The notes beneath the pieces were generated by a model, which worked only from the letters and a program-made list of their open reading frames with translations, made no database searches and was not told the origin of the DNA. Of a stretch of 9,785 nt of DNA, positions 1 to 7,491 are shown one piece after another. The DNA comes from an uncultured Lachnospiraceae bacterium (GTDB lineage Bacteria; Bacillota; Clostridia; Lachnospirales; Lachnospiraceae). The first letter of the stretch is position 1. Each line of letters begins with the position of its first letter. The DNA lies in the NCBI GenBank assembly GCA_910588535.1, contig CAJUOO010000088.1:1-9785 (forward strand), given 5' to 3'. Both the position numbers and the translations under genes were made by a program.

Positions 1-130
1 ATAAAAAGTATAGAAAATACCACAAAAAACGCTATTCAAATACCGTGAGGGTGGCAGGACTATTGGGTCAGGTAGGGTTGCTTCTATCATCGAGTTATTT
101 TTAGATTAGAGTCAGACAGTAAAAATAAGC

Positions 131-170
131 ACCGCAATTCTTTGAGAAATCAAGGGGTTGCGGTTTCTTA
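131..170 (+). terminator. Hairpin terminator with GAAA tetraloop
   Basis: Bases 131-145 and 150-164 pair over 15 positions, including three T-G wobbles, around a GAAA loop (146-149). The stem is followed by TTCTTA and preceded by an A-rich run (121-127), so it could act in both directions. It probably ends the gene entering from the left edge. The T-run is short for a strong intrinsic terminator. Confidence 0.6.
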
Positions 171-182
171 ATGTCTAAAAAT

Positions 183-240
183 AAAAGAGAATAAAAAGAA
201 AAGCCACTTGCCGGAAATTCATTGAAAATGGCTTGTGGCT
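183..240 (-). terminator. Probable minus-strand intrinsic terminator
   Basis: AGCCAC (202-207) pairs with GTGGCT (235-240), and GCC (210-212) with GGC (230-232), across a TT/TT internal loop. Read on the minus strand the stem is followed at once by a T-rich tract (complement of 183-201). On the plus strand the T-run starts 10 bases after the stem (251-258), which is too far. An outer AT stem (189-199 with 251-262) could extend the hairpin. I found no believable minus-strand gene for it to terminate, which fits a decayed region. Confidence 0.45.
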
Positions 241-417
241 CTAAAATGACTCTTTTTTATTCGCTGTCACTCTCATGCTCAAGGAAACTGAAGCAAAAAT
301 GGTTGTATTTGACTCAATATAAGCCTATTTGGGCGCAGATGTGGATATGCACCGGGCAAACAAAGGACGCTAAATCATTTCTTGCGAAGATTTTTGCAGA
401 GGGATAGTTATCATGTA

Positions 418-669
418 ATGAAATTACAGAAGCAACAAAGGGAGAGGTATCAAGAAGAAAATGTTGTGGAACGTCCAAAAAAGAGAACAATAATACAATC
501 CTCAATCTGACAGGGAAGTTATAAGAAGATAGAGTCAGATTGCCGAGAGATAGTGCGGGCATAGTTAGAGCGTATGAAAGAACTGTGCAGAGAGAAAAAT
601 AATCTGTATGAGAAGCAGAATGAATTGAAAGGGTATAAACAGAAGATTGAGAAGTCGTTAGAGCAATAA
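418..669 (+). pseudogene. Decayed reading frame with Lys/Glu-rich tail
   Basis: One plus-strand frame runs from ATG 418 to TAA 667-669 and would encode a charged, helical product, but it has a TGA at 508-510 and a TAG at 562-564. The last segment (574-666) reads MKELCREKNNLYEKQ and continues with a Lys/Glu-rich, coiled-coil-like stretch. An intrinsic terminator begins one base after the stop, as expected for the true end of a gene. The tail is loosely reminiscent of the coiled C-termini of relaxase or mobilisation proteins, but that is an impression without a diagnostic motif. It could also be non-coding sequence that happens to lack other stops. No function is assigned. Confidence 0.3.
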
Positions 670-670
670 G

Positions 671-708
671 AAATATAGGGTGTGGCGGATACTATGTCCT
701 ATATTTTT
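671..708 (+). terminator. Intrinsic terminator after decayed frame
   Basis: AAATATAGG (671-679) pairs perfectly with CCTATATTT (698-706) around an 18-base loop, and the right arm runs into a five-T tract (704-708). The hairpin starts one base after the TAA at 667-669. The AT-rich stem makes it moderately weak. Confidence 0.5.
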
Positions 709-729
709 ACGGTAAATAGAGGGAGAAAG

Positions 730-738
730 TGGTATAAT
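730..738 (+). promoter_or_regulatory. Extended -10 promoter candidate
   Basis: TGGTATAAT is a perfect -10 hexamer (733-738) with the TGN extension. No good -35 lies 16-18 bases upstream, which is acceptable for an extended -10 promoter. Transcription would run into the AT-rich stretch and then the inverted repeat at 937-1099, where I see no gene, so any product might be a non-coding RNA. Evidence is from motif only. Confidence 0.35.
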
Positions 739-936
739 CAAATTTAAGGAAGCCATATTAAAAAGTAATTTACAGTTTTCATCGGAACCGATTTTAATAG
801 GTGGACAAGAGTGTGTGTTATGGACGATGAAAAATACTTGAATGATTTGAAATTAATGAAAGAATATTATTATAAAAAATATAACTTCTTGTAAATTCTA
901 TACTCTATCTGCTGTTAAAATTTGTTGTATCATTTT

Positions 937-1099
937 CTGGAAAGATCCGTCCGGCGAACTGCCTGTGGTTCTCCGTCATCCCGTTCCCGCTTAGTGAAAA
1001 ACGCAGCGGATGGTAAGCTCGAAACTATCTCGCTAACCGCTGGCGTTTTTCAATAGGTTCCTTGAGAACCACAGGCAGTTCGCCGGGCTGTTTTTTCAG
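937..1099. repeat. Long composite inverted repeat (possible MITE or structured RNA)
   Basis: Bases 951-973 and 1064-1086 are a perfect 23-bp inverted repeat. Outside them the pairing continues imperfectly (937-946 with 1090-1099, including G-T wobbles). Inside, TGAAAAACGC (995-1004) pairs with GCGTTTTTCA (1043-1052), then AGCGG (1005-1009) with CCGCT (1037-1041), with a one-base bulge at 1042. GATGGT can pair with ACTATC (1024-1029) at the tip. The asymmetric internal loop is 974-994 against 1053-1063. The element is clearly richer in GC than its AT-rich surroundings. GGTTC (1056-1060) can also pair locally with GAACC (1066-1070), giving an alternative fold. There is no open frame, and I see no flanking target duplication and no second copy in the window. 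A non-autonomous transposon, a REP-like element or a structured RNA are all possible. Confidence 0.85.
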
Positions 1100-1288
1100 C
1101 AAGGAAAAACACGCCGTAATCTTATTTGTATAGGATTGATAAACAGTTTTTGCTTTCTATTTTAAGAAAACTTGATGTGCAATGAAAGAAAACTCTCCTT
1201 CAAAGAAGTTATACTATTCAAAAAGTGATAAAGAGCTCTAGTGTATATAGAAAATATGGATTTTGTAGTGTTATTCCTAAGAATACTA

Positions 1289-1297
1289 TGGTAAAAT
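1289..1297 (+). promoter_or_regulatory. Extended -10 promoter for the kinase gene
   Basis: TGGTAAAAT carries the TGN extension and a -10 hexamer with five of six consensus bases (1292-1297). The -35 region 17 bases upstream (TGTTAT, 1269-1274) is poor. Transcription would start near 1304 and give a leader of about 38 bases. The kinase ribosome binding site is AAAGGG (1325-1330), 11 bases before the ATG. This is the best promoter I see for the cluster beginning at 1342. Confidence 0.45.
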
Positions 1298-1341
1298 GAT
1301 CTCAGTGAATAAAACAATAAAGATAAAGGGCAAAGCTTACA

Positions 1342-4300
1342 ATGAAGAATTTACGAAGGTTAGCTGGTTTTACAATTTTTCTGATATTTGTTTTTATGCT
1401 TATTGCGTTAATACAATACCGGGCAAAGGAGGATATGTCTCTGCTGCCGGATCAGTTTGAATATTTCTATAATGAGAATTGGTTCATGGCTTCACTGGAT
1501 AGTACAGAGCTTTCCGGTGAAGTGTCAGAGGAAAGATGGAGTAGTATAGATCTGCCATATGAAGGAAACAGTGGATCTTCTGATACAATTATTTTTAAAA
1601 ATGTACTATCAGAAGATCATGCTGGCTTTATATTCTATTTTGCTGCCACAGATACAGATTTGCGTGTTATTTTGGACGGTGAGATTCTTTATCAACAGGA
1701 AAAGCAAGATAGTGCAAAGGAAAAATCATATGATATACGTGAAAACTACATTACAATACCTAGAATCATTAAAGAGGGAGAGCTGTGGATTGAAATGCAT
1801 TTTCCCAGCCCGAACATAGAAGTAGCGTTTGGCAATGCCAAGATTGAGACGCGGGATATGGTAGTGATCGGAGTGGTTGGAAGCAACATCATTGATATAG
1901 GATGTTGTGTTTTGATTCTGCTAATGGCTATTATTATGTTTGTTCTCGCAGTGATACGATGGTACACACATCAGCCGGTCCGTGGCGAGATATTTTTAGG
2001 GCTGGCTGGGTTAATTGCAGGGATCTATTGCTTTATTGGCACAGATACGTTGAATATATTTTACAATATTCAAGAAGCATATGAAATGCAAGAATATTTG
2101 GTATTAGTATTCCCATTATTTTTGGCGTTTTATTTTGAGCAAAATCTGCGCGCGGAATTTCCTCGCCGTTTTTCTGTATTGTTGTGTTTCGTAAGCCTTA
2201 ATGCAGTGGTGCAGATTGCGTTACATTTGTCAGGCATACATGAGCTGCAGAAGATGATCAATCTATCAGTGATAACCATAGGGTTGGTTTGTGCGACTGC
2301 GATAGTGAGCATGATACACTTTGATTATAAATATAAACGGTATCGTACATTGGTATCTGTATTGGCTATGCTTGTGTTAATGTCAGGTGGTATTGTGAAT
2401 GTGATGATCAATGTTTTGTTTCAGGGAGAACATGTGAATGTAGCTGGCCAATATAGTATTACTATATTTCAAATAATAATGGCTGTTGTACATATTCTAC
2501 AGCTTTCAAAAGAGTATCGGGCAAATGCGGAGGAGAGGGTAAGAATTGCAGAGCAGCAGAATGTGCAGTTGGCTCAGGCAAAGCAGGAGGCAGATGCGGC
2601 AAGACAGGAAGCGCTGGCGGCAAATGAGGCAAAAGGGAAATTTCTGGCACATATGTCCCATGAGATCCGCACGCCAATTAACGCTGTGCTCGGCATGGAT
2701 GAGATGATTCTGCGTGAGTCGAAGGAGAAGAATATCAAAGAGTATGCCATGGATATCTATATGGCGGGACAGACATTACTCTCATTGATCAATGATATCT
2801 TAGATTTTTCTAAAATTGATTCCGGCAAGATGGAAATTATTCCGATAGAATATGATGTCAGCAGCTTGATTCATGATCTTTCTAATATGACTTCCCAGCG
2901 TGCTAAGGATAAGAATATCAGACTTGAGGTGGAGATTGATCATAACATTCCCTCCCGTCTATTTGGAGATGATGTGCGCATCCGGCAGGTGCTCACAAAT
3001 ATTCTTACCAATGCGGTGAAATATACACAGCAGGGCACCGTGTGGTTGCGTGTGCAATGTATTCGTCTAGATGAGAATGAGATGGCGGTGCTTAGGTTTG
3101 AGGTTGAAGATACAGGAATAGGGATTAAGGAGGAAGATTTGCCCAAACTTTCTGCTGAATTTGAGCGGATTGAGGAGGATAGGAATCGCAATATCGAGGG
3201 CACTGGGCTTGGCATGAGCATTACGGTTCAGCTTCTTTCACTGCTTGGCAGCAGGTTGCAGGTGGAGAGTGTGTATGGAGAGGGATCGAAATTCTACTTT
3301 GAGCTAGAACAAAAGGTTGTTGATAGTACGCCAATTGGAGATTTTGAAGCTAGGATTCATCAGATAACAGAAAATTATCATTATAGCACAAAATTCTATG
3401 CGCCAGATGCAAAGCTGCTGGTTGTGGATGATAATGCAGTAAATCGTAAAGTGCTGCGTAATCTGCTGAAAGAGACAAGGATTCAGGTGACGGATGCAGA
3501 GAGCGGCAAGGAGTGCTTAAAGCTGATACAGGAAAATTATTATGATCTGATTTTTTTGGATCACATGATGCCTGAGATGGATGGGGTGGAGACACTTCAT
3601 CATATAAAGAAGCTTTCTGATTGTCCATGCCAAGATACCCCGATTGTGGTGTTGACAGCTAATGCAGTGTCAGGTGCAAAAGAGAAATATTTGGCTGAGG
3701 GGTTTGATGATTTTCTGTCTAAGCCCATTGTTCCAGAAAAGCTTGAAAATATGATTCGGAATATGCTGCCGGAGGAGTCGATTGTGGAGGAAGTGTTGCC
3801 GGAGGATGCTGATAGTTCCCAGATAGTCGTGTCAAAACAGACAGAGGCAGGGGTAACGGAGGAGCTTCTGGAAGAACTTCCTCAAGTGGATGGTTTGGAT
3901 TGGCATTATGCATGGCTTCATCTGCCAGACAAAGAACTTCTGGAGTATACGGTAAAGGAATTTTATGCTCAGATTGATTCTGCCGCAGATAAACTTGAGC
4001 AGCTATTTGGACAGCTAGAAGAGCCAAATCAGGTGGAGCTCTATCGTATTCAGGTACATGCCATGAAGAGCCTTGCAGCGACTGTGGGAATTATTCCGTT
4101 GGCAGGTGTGGCAAAGATATTGGAATATGCAGCAAGAGATGGTAAAATAGAGACAATCCTGTCGATGACAGAAGTATTTTTGGAGGAATGGCGAAGCTAT
4201 CGTCAAAAGCTTTGGGGGATCTTTGGCATAGAGACAGAGATAAAAAAAGAGGTGACAGATGGTTCTGTTATACAAGCCCTTGTTGAGATGGTAAGGCTTA

Positions 4301-4476
4301 GTATGCAGGAGATGGATATTGACAATGCAGATCAGGTTATGTCTCAATTAAGAGAATATGAATATTCGGAGGAGATCAATCAAAACATTCAAAAGCTTGC
4401 AGAAGCTGTGACAAATTTAGATACAGAGGAGACGGAGCGTATTGCGGATCTGCTGATGGAGCAGATAGCAGTATAA
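1342..4476 (+). CDS. Hybrid sensor histidine kinase (7TM sensor, HisKA, HATPase, REC, Hpt)
   Basis: This is a 1044-residue membrane phosphorelay kinase. The N-terminus is a signal anchor (about 8-26), then an extracytoplasmic beta-rich domain of about 145 residues, then seven hydrophobic helices (about 174-391). That layout matches 7TMR-DISM-type receptors. A coiled coil (about 392-432) leads to HisKA with the H-box SHEIRTP, phospho-acceptor His440. The ATPase domain shows the N-box (Asn557), G1 DTGIGI (590-595) and G2 EGTGLG (619-624). The receiver has Asp696/Asp697, phospho-acceptor Asp740, Thr772 and Lys794. The Hpt domain has His906 in HAMKS. About 95 helical residues follow. The F-box region is unusual: KLSAEF has Ser where Phe is common. 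The ligand is unknown; the jelly-roll-like outer domain would allow a small molecule or sugar acid. The receiver protein gene follows after 32 bases and is the likely partner. Domain calls are firm; the ligand idea is inference. Confidence 0.93.
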   Translation: MKNLRRLAGFTIFLIFVFMLIALIQYRAKEDMSLLPDQFEYFYNENWFMASLDSTELSGEVSEERWSSIDLPYEGNSGSSDTIIFKNVLSEDHAGFIFYFAATDTDLRVILDGEILYQQEKQDSAKEKSYDIRENYITIPRIIKEGELWIEMHFPSPNIEVAFGNAKIETRDMVVIGVVGSNIIDIGCCVLILLMAIIMFVLAVIRWYTHQPVRGEIFLGLAGLIAGIYCFIGTDTLNIFYNIQEAYEMQEYLVLVFPLFLAFYFEQNLRAEFPRRFSVLLCFVSLNAVVQIALHLSGIHELQKMINLSVITIGLVCATAIVSMIHFDYKYKRYRTLVSVLAMLVLMSGGIVNVMINVLFQGEHVNVAGQYSITIFQIIMAVVHILQLSKEYRANAEERVRIAEQQNVQLAQAKQEADAARQEALAANEAKGKFLAHMSHEIRTPINAVLGMDEMILRESKEKNIKEYAMDIYMAGQTLLSLINDILDFSKIDSGKMEIIPIEYDVSSLIHDLSNMTSQRAKDKNIRLEVEIDHNIPSRLFGDDVRIRQVLTNILTNAVKYTQQGTVWLRVQCIRLDENEMAVLRFEVEDTGIGIKEEDLPKLSAEFERIEEDRNRNIEGTGLGMSITVQLLSLLGSRLQVESVYGEGSKFYFELEQKVVDSTPIGDFEARIHQITENYHYSTKFYAPDAKLLVVDDNAVNRKVLRNLLKETRIQVTDAESGKECLKLIQENYYDLIFLDHMMPEMDGVETLHHIKKLSDCPCQDTPIVVLTANAVSGAKEKYLAEGFDDFLSKPIVPEKLENMIRNMLPEESIVEEVLPEDADSSQIVVSKQTEAGVTEELLEELPQVDGLDWHYAWLHLPDKELLEYTVKEFYAQIDSAADKLEQLFGQLEEPNQVELYRIQVHAMKSLAATVGIIPLAGVAKILEYAARDGKIETILSMTEVFLEEWRSYRQKLWGIFGIETEIKKEVTDGSVIQALVEMVRLSMQEMDIDNADQVMSQLREYEYSEEINQNIQKLAEAVTNLDTEETERIADLLMEQIAV

Positions 4477-4498
4477 ATGATTGTTATAGATGATAAGT

Positions 4499-4503
4499 GG
4501 AGG
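4499..4503 (+). promoter_or_regulatory. Ribosome binding site that sets the start at 4509
   Basis: GGAGG sits five bases before ATG 4509. An in-frame GTG at 4497 would add four residues, but it overlaps this site and has no ribosome binding site of its own, so ATG 4509 is preferred. Confidence 0.75.
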
Positions 4504-4508
4504 TTGAA

Positions 4509-5312
4509 ATGAAAAAGATTTTATTGATAGGAAAACTGAACAGTGTTGTGAAGGAAACCAATGCGTTTTTATCACAGTATTTTCATGTGCAATTATGTTC
4601 TGAGAATGTAAATGTCTTAGAGGGGATGTTAAAAATTGTGAATCCTGATTTGGTATTAATCAGCCTGATTGGCGCATATAGCATTGACACCTCCATGTTT
4701 TTTATGTTAAGTGACCAGTACGCGCAGCTTCCAGTTTTGACAATAGGGACAAAGGAAGAGAGTGAAAAATTTTTTAAATACTATGAAGAGGAGCAGTTTG
4801 AAAATCTAATTCGGCCTGTGAAAAATACAGTGATTATGGAAGCTGTGTGTAGAAGGCTTGGATTGGATGAGAAGGAGGTCCAAAAGGAAGCCAAAGAGGA
4901 AAGAAAAGAGATTGAGAATAAAAAGAGGATTTTAGTGGTGGATGATAATGGCACGACGCTTCGCACGATGAAGGCTATGTTGGAGGATACATATGAAGTT
5001 GCCGTGGCAATTTCCGGGGCACAGGCTATGACATCTATAGGAAAAAAACGTCCAGATCTTATATTACTAGATTATGAGATGCCAATCTGTGATGGAAAGA
5101 TGACGCTGGAGATGATACGTGCGGATGATGATATGAAGAATATTCCAGTGGTGTTTCTGACAGCGGTAAATGACAGGGCTAACATTGAATCTGTATTAAA
5201 GTTAAAGCCAGCAGGGTATTTTTTAAAGCCAGCGGTAAAAGATCGGCTGCTTGCAGAAATTGAAAAGATATTAAGTGCTGTCCCTGATACGACAGTTTTA
5301 GATGAGAACTAA
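4509..5312 (+). CDS. Two-receiver response regulator without output domain
   Basis: The 267-residue protein holds two receiver-like folds and nothing else. The N-terminal half (about 1-118) looks like a degenerate receiver: it starts KKILLIGK, so the acidic pair is absent, and the expected phosphorylation loop reads DLVLISLIG with no suitable Asp. A short charged linker (about 119-138) follows. The C-terminal receiver is complete: Asp145/Asp146 in VVDDN, phospho-acceptor Asp188 in LLDYEMP, Thr218 in FLTA, Lys240 in FLKP. The natural donor is the hybrid kinase upstream, through Hpt His906. With no DNA-binding, cyclic-dinucleotide or phosphatase domain, output must be by protein contact, or the protein is a phosphate sink. 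It resembles the REC-REC part of PleD-like proteins without the GGDEF domain. The next gene begins 49 bases after the stop. Confidence 0.88.
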   Translation: MKKILLIGKLNSVVKETNAFLSQYFHVQLCSENVNVLEGMLKIVNPDLVLISLIGAYSIDTSMFFMLSDQYAQLPVLTIGTKEESEKFFKYYEEEQFENLIRPVKNTVIMEAVCRRLGLDEKEVQKEAKEERKEIENKKRILVVDDNGTTLRTMKAMLEDTYEVAVAISGAQAMTSIGKKRPDLILLDYEMPICDGKMTLEMIRADDDMKNIPVVFLTAVNDRANIESVLKLKPAGYFLKPAVKDRLLAEIEKILSAVPDTTVLDEN

Positions 5313-5361
5313 TATGATTTTCCAGAGAGATAAGAATAACGGTGAGAGGAGAGAATATCAC

Positions 5362-7452
5362 ATGAAAGCAGCGTTAGTTTATACCAGCACGACACCAGAG
5401 TTAATTGAGCTTGTTGAGAGAGAGGTAAATGCACAGATAGGTGAGGATTTGGATATTATAAGTCTGGAAAATCCCGATATTCTAGCTCAGATTAGGGAGG
5501 CTGGATATGTTACCTCCAAGGCGGCAGCGGATCTGATTTCGATATATATGGAAGCGGTGAGACAGGGGGCCGATGCGATTTTAAATGTTTGTTCTTCTGT
5601 GGGAGAGGTTGCGGACAGTGTGCAGATAGCAGCGGATTATATCGGTGTGCCAATAGTGAGAATAGACGAGGAGATGTGCAGGGAGGCAGTGCGCAGGGGG
5701 AAACGGATAGCTGTGTTGGCGACTCTTTTTACCACATTGACGCCTACAAAAAATACTATACTTCGTGTGGCAAAAGAGCTTGATCGAAATGTGGAGCTTA
5801 TCGATGGACTGATAGATGGTGCATTTGGATTAAACCAAGAAGAGTTTAGAAGACTGCTGATAGGCAAAGCGATGGAGGTAAAGGAAAGGGCAGATGTGAT
5901 ATTGCTGGCGCAGGGCTCCATGGCATATGTTGAGCAGGATATTATGCGGGAGGTAGGTATCTTGACTTTGTCGAGCCCGCGATTTGGCGCGATAGAGCTG
6001 AGAAAAGCGTTGGAGAAAAAGGGACTTGTAAAGCAGCCATTGTCTATAATGGACAATTATCACAGGGTGGATGAGAAGGCTGTGCATGAAAGATTTCAGA
6101 AGGAGTGGGAAGAGTTTAAGCACAAGGTTGTCGTTCTTGATGATGATCCCACTGGAGTGCAGACGGTTCATGATGTGAATGTATATACAGACTGGAAGGA
6201 AGAGAGTTTGATAGAGGGACTTTGGGAAGATGGCCAGATTTTTTATATTTTGACTAATTCCCGCAGTTTTACTACAGAACAGACATCTATGGAACACAGA
6301 AAGTTGGCGGTCAGTCTTGTCAGGGCGGCGAGGCAGACAGGAAAGCAGGTTTTGCTGGTCTCCAGAGGGGATTCAACGCTGCGAGGACATTATCTGTTGG
6401 AACTTGCTGTGCTGGAGGAAGCACTGAGACAGGAGACAGGAAGAAAAATAGACGGACAGATTCTTCTTCCATTTTTTAAAGAAGGAGGACGCTTTACGAT
6501 AGACAGTGTACATTATGTAAAAGAAGGAGAATGGCTGGTTCCTGTTGGACAGACGGAATTTGCAAAGGATAAAACCTTTGGATACAGATCCTCACATCTG
6601 GGTGAGTATGTGCAGGAGAAGAGTGATGGGCGATATCACAGAGAGAATTGTATCTATATTACGCTCTCCATGCTCAGGGAAGAGAAGTATGAGAAGATCA
6701 CTAATCTTTTGATGGATGCGAAGGATTTTATTCCTATCTGTGTGGATGCTATTTCGGAGAGTGATGTGGAGATCTTTGGAATTTGTCTGCTTAGGGCGAT
6801 CAAGGCAGGAAAGGAATTTTTGATACGGAGTGCAGCAGCATTGCCAAAGGTATTAGGGAATATTGAAAATAGACCATTGCTGACAAGGGAAGAACTTATA
6901 GGTGAAGGACAGGAAGCATATGGAGGTATCGTGCTAATTGGATCACATGTAAAAAAGACGTCTCTGCAATTGGAGGAGCTAAGGAAAATGCAGTGTTCGG
7001 CTGAGTTTATAGAGTTTGATGTGGCAAGTTGCTTTGCTGATGGCGGTCTGGCAGCGGAGACAGAGCGGATAATCAAGAAGGCAGAGGAGGCTATGGCAGC
7101 ATGTAGAACGGCTGTAGTTTATACCAGCAGACAACTTTTAGCGCCAGAGGGAATGACAGGGGATGAGCTTTTAAAATTATCGGTGGATATTTCAGATGCA
7201 CTGACTGGTATTATCGCGGGGCTTGAACGGCGGCCAAGATTTGTGATCGCAAAGGGAGGTATTACCTCAAGTGATGTGGGAACCAAGGCTTTGAGGGTGC
7301 ATAAGGCAAAGGTGATAGGACAGGTACAGCCCGGTGTGCCAGTATGGCAGATCGGAAAAGAAAGTAAATTTCCGGGCTTGTCTTATATTATCTTTCCGGG
7401 AAATGTAGGAGAGGAATACACATTAAGGAAGATTGTTGAGATGTTGTGTTAG
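5362..7452 (+). CDS. Fusion: Asp/Glu racemase-like domain + four-carbon acid sugar kinase (DUF1537)
   Basis: ATG 5362 is chosen because AGGAGAG (5347-5353) lies eight bases upstream. An in-frame ATG at 5302 overlaps the previous gene and adds 20 charged residues. The product has 696 residues. Residues 1 to about 235 match the Asp/Glu/hydantoin racemase superfamily, with NVCSSVGE carrying Cys77. The second catalytic Cys normally sits in a GC(T/A) motif, but here the segment reads LLAQGSM, with Gln184 at that place. Residues about 253-696 are a complete four-carbon acid sugar kinase: DDDPTG (260-265), SRGDSTLRGH (334-343), KGGITSSD (631-638) and FPGNVGEE (678-685). Known members phosphorylate threonate, erythronate or their 2-keto forms with ATP. 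The racemase-like half may isomerise or bind the same substrate. It has no signal peptide, so it is cytoplasmic. The kinase family is firm; the substrate and the role of the first half are inference. Confidence 0.9.
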   Translation: MKAALVYTSTTPELIELVEREVNAQIGEDLDIISLENPDILAQIREAGYVTSKAAADLISIYMEAVRQGADAILNVCSSVGEVADSVQIAADYIGVPIVRIDEEMCREAVRRGKRIAVLATLFTTLTPTKNTILRVAKELDRNVELIDGLIDGAFGLNQEEFRRLLIGKAMEVKERADVILLAQGSMAYVEQDIMREVGILTLSSPRFGAIELRKALEKKGLVKQPLSIMDNYHRVDEKAVHERFQKEWEEFKHKVVVLDDDPTGVQTVHDVNVYTDWKEESLIEGLWEDGQIFYILTNSRSFTTEQTSMEHRKLAVSLVRAARQTGKQVLLVSRGDSTLRGHYLLELAVLEEALRQETGRKIDGQILLPFFKEGGRFTIDSVHYVKEGEWLVPVGQTEFAKDKTFGYRSSHLGEYVQEKSDGRYHRENCIYITLSMLREEKYEKITNLLMDAKDFIPICVDAISESDVEIFGICLLRAIKAGKEFLIRSAAALPKVLGNIENRPLLTREELIGEGQEAYGGIVLIGSHVKKTSLQLEELRKMQCSAEFIEFDVASCFADGGLAAETERIIKKAEEAMAACRTAVVYTSRQLLAPEGMTGDELLKLSVDISDALTGIIAGLERRPRFVIAKGGITSSDVGTKALRVHKAKVIGQVQPGVPVWQIGKESKFPGLSYIIFPGNVGEEYTLRKIVEMLC

Positions 7453-7491
7453 AAAGATTTATCAAAAGAGTGATAGGTAGATTTATTTGAG

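Larger units (their letters stand above)
1..1341. other. Gene-poor leading region
   Basis: I see no convincing intact gene here. The plus-strand frame starting at base 3 is open from the window edge to a TAG at 102-104. It may be the last 33 codons of an upstream gene, since a hairpin terminator begins 26 bases later, but the residues match nothing I recognise. Bases 739-936 are very AT-rich and hold only a 24-codon frame (820-894, ATG to TAA, product rich in Lys and Tyr) with no well-placed ribosome binding site. Bases 1100-1288 are AT-rich and look like ordinary upstream DNA. The terminators, decayed frame, promoters and inverted repeat are listed separately. Confidence 0.6.

Noticed and set aside
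222..562. Plus-strand 61-residue frame (222-407) and minus-strand 82-residue frame (314-562)
   Set aside because: The plus-strand frame starts inside a terminator hairpin. Neither has a clear ribosome binding site or a recognisable motif, and their composition looks random.
937..1099. CRISPR array, retron or tRNA as an explanation for the inverted repeat
   Set aside because: There are no repeated units with spacers, no reverse transcriptase or Cas gene nearby, and no tRNA cloverleaf with the conserved T-loop.
3719..4347. Long antisense frames under the kinase gene
   Set aside because: They lie opposite a well-supported coding region with intact receiver and Hpt motifs, so they are by-products of its codon use.
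5302..5361. Upstream ATG 5302 as the start of the racemase-kinase gene, overlapping the receiver gene by 11 bases
   Set aside because: The 20 added residues are charged and unlike the family start, and AGGAGAG is correctly spaced only for ATG 5362.
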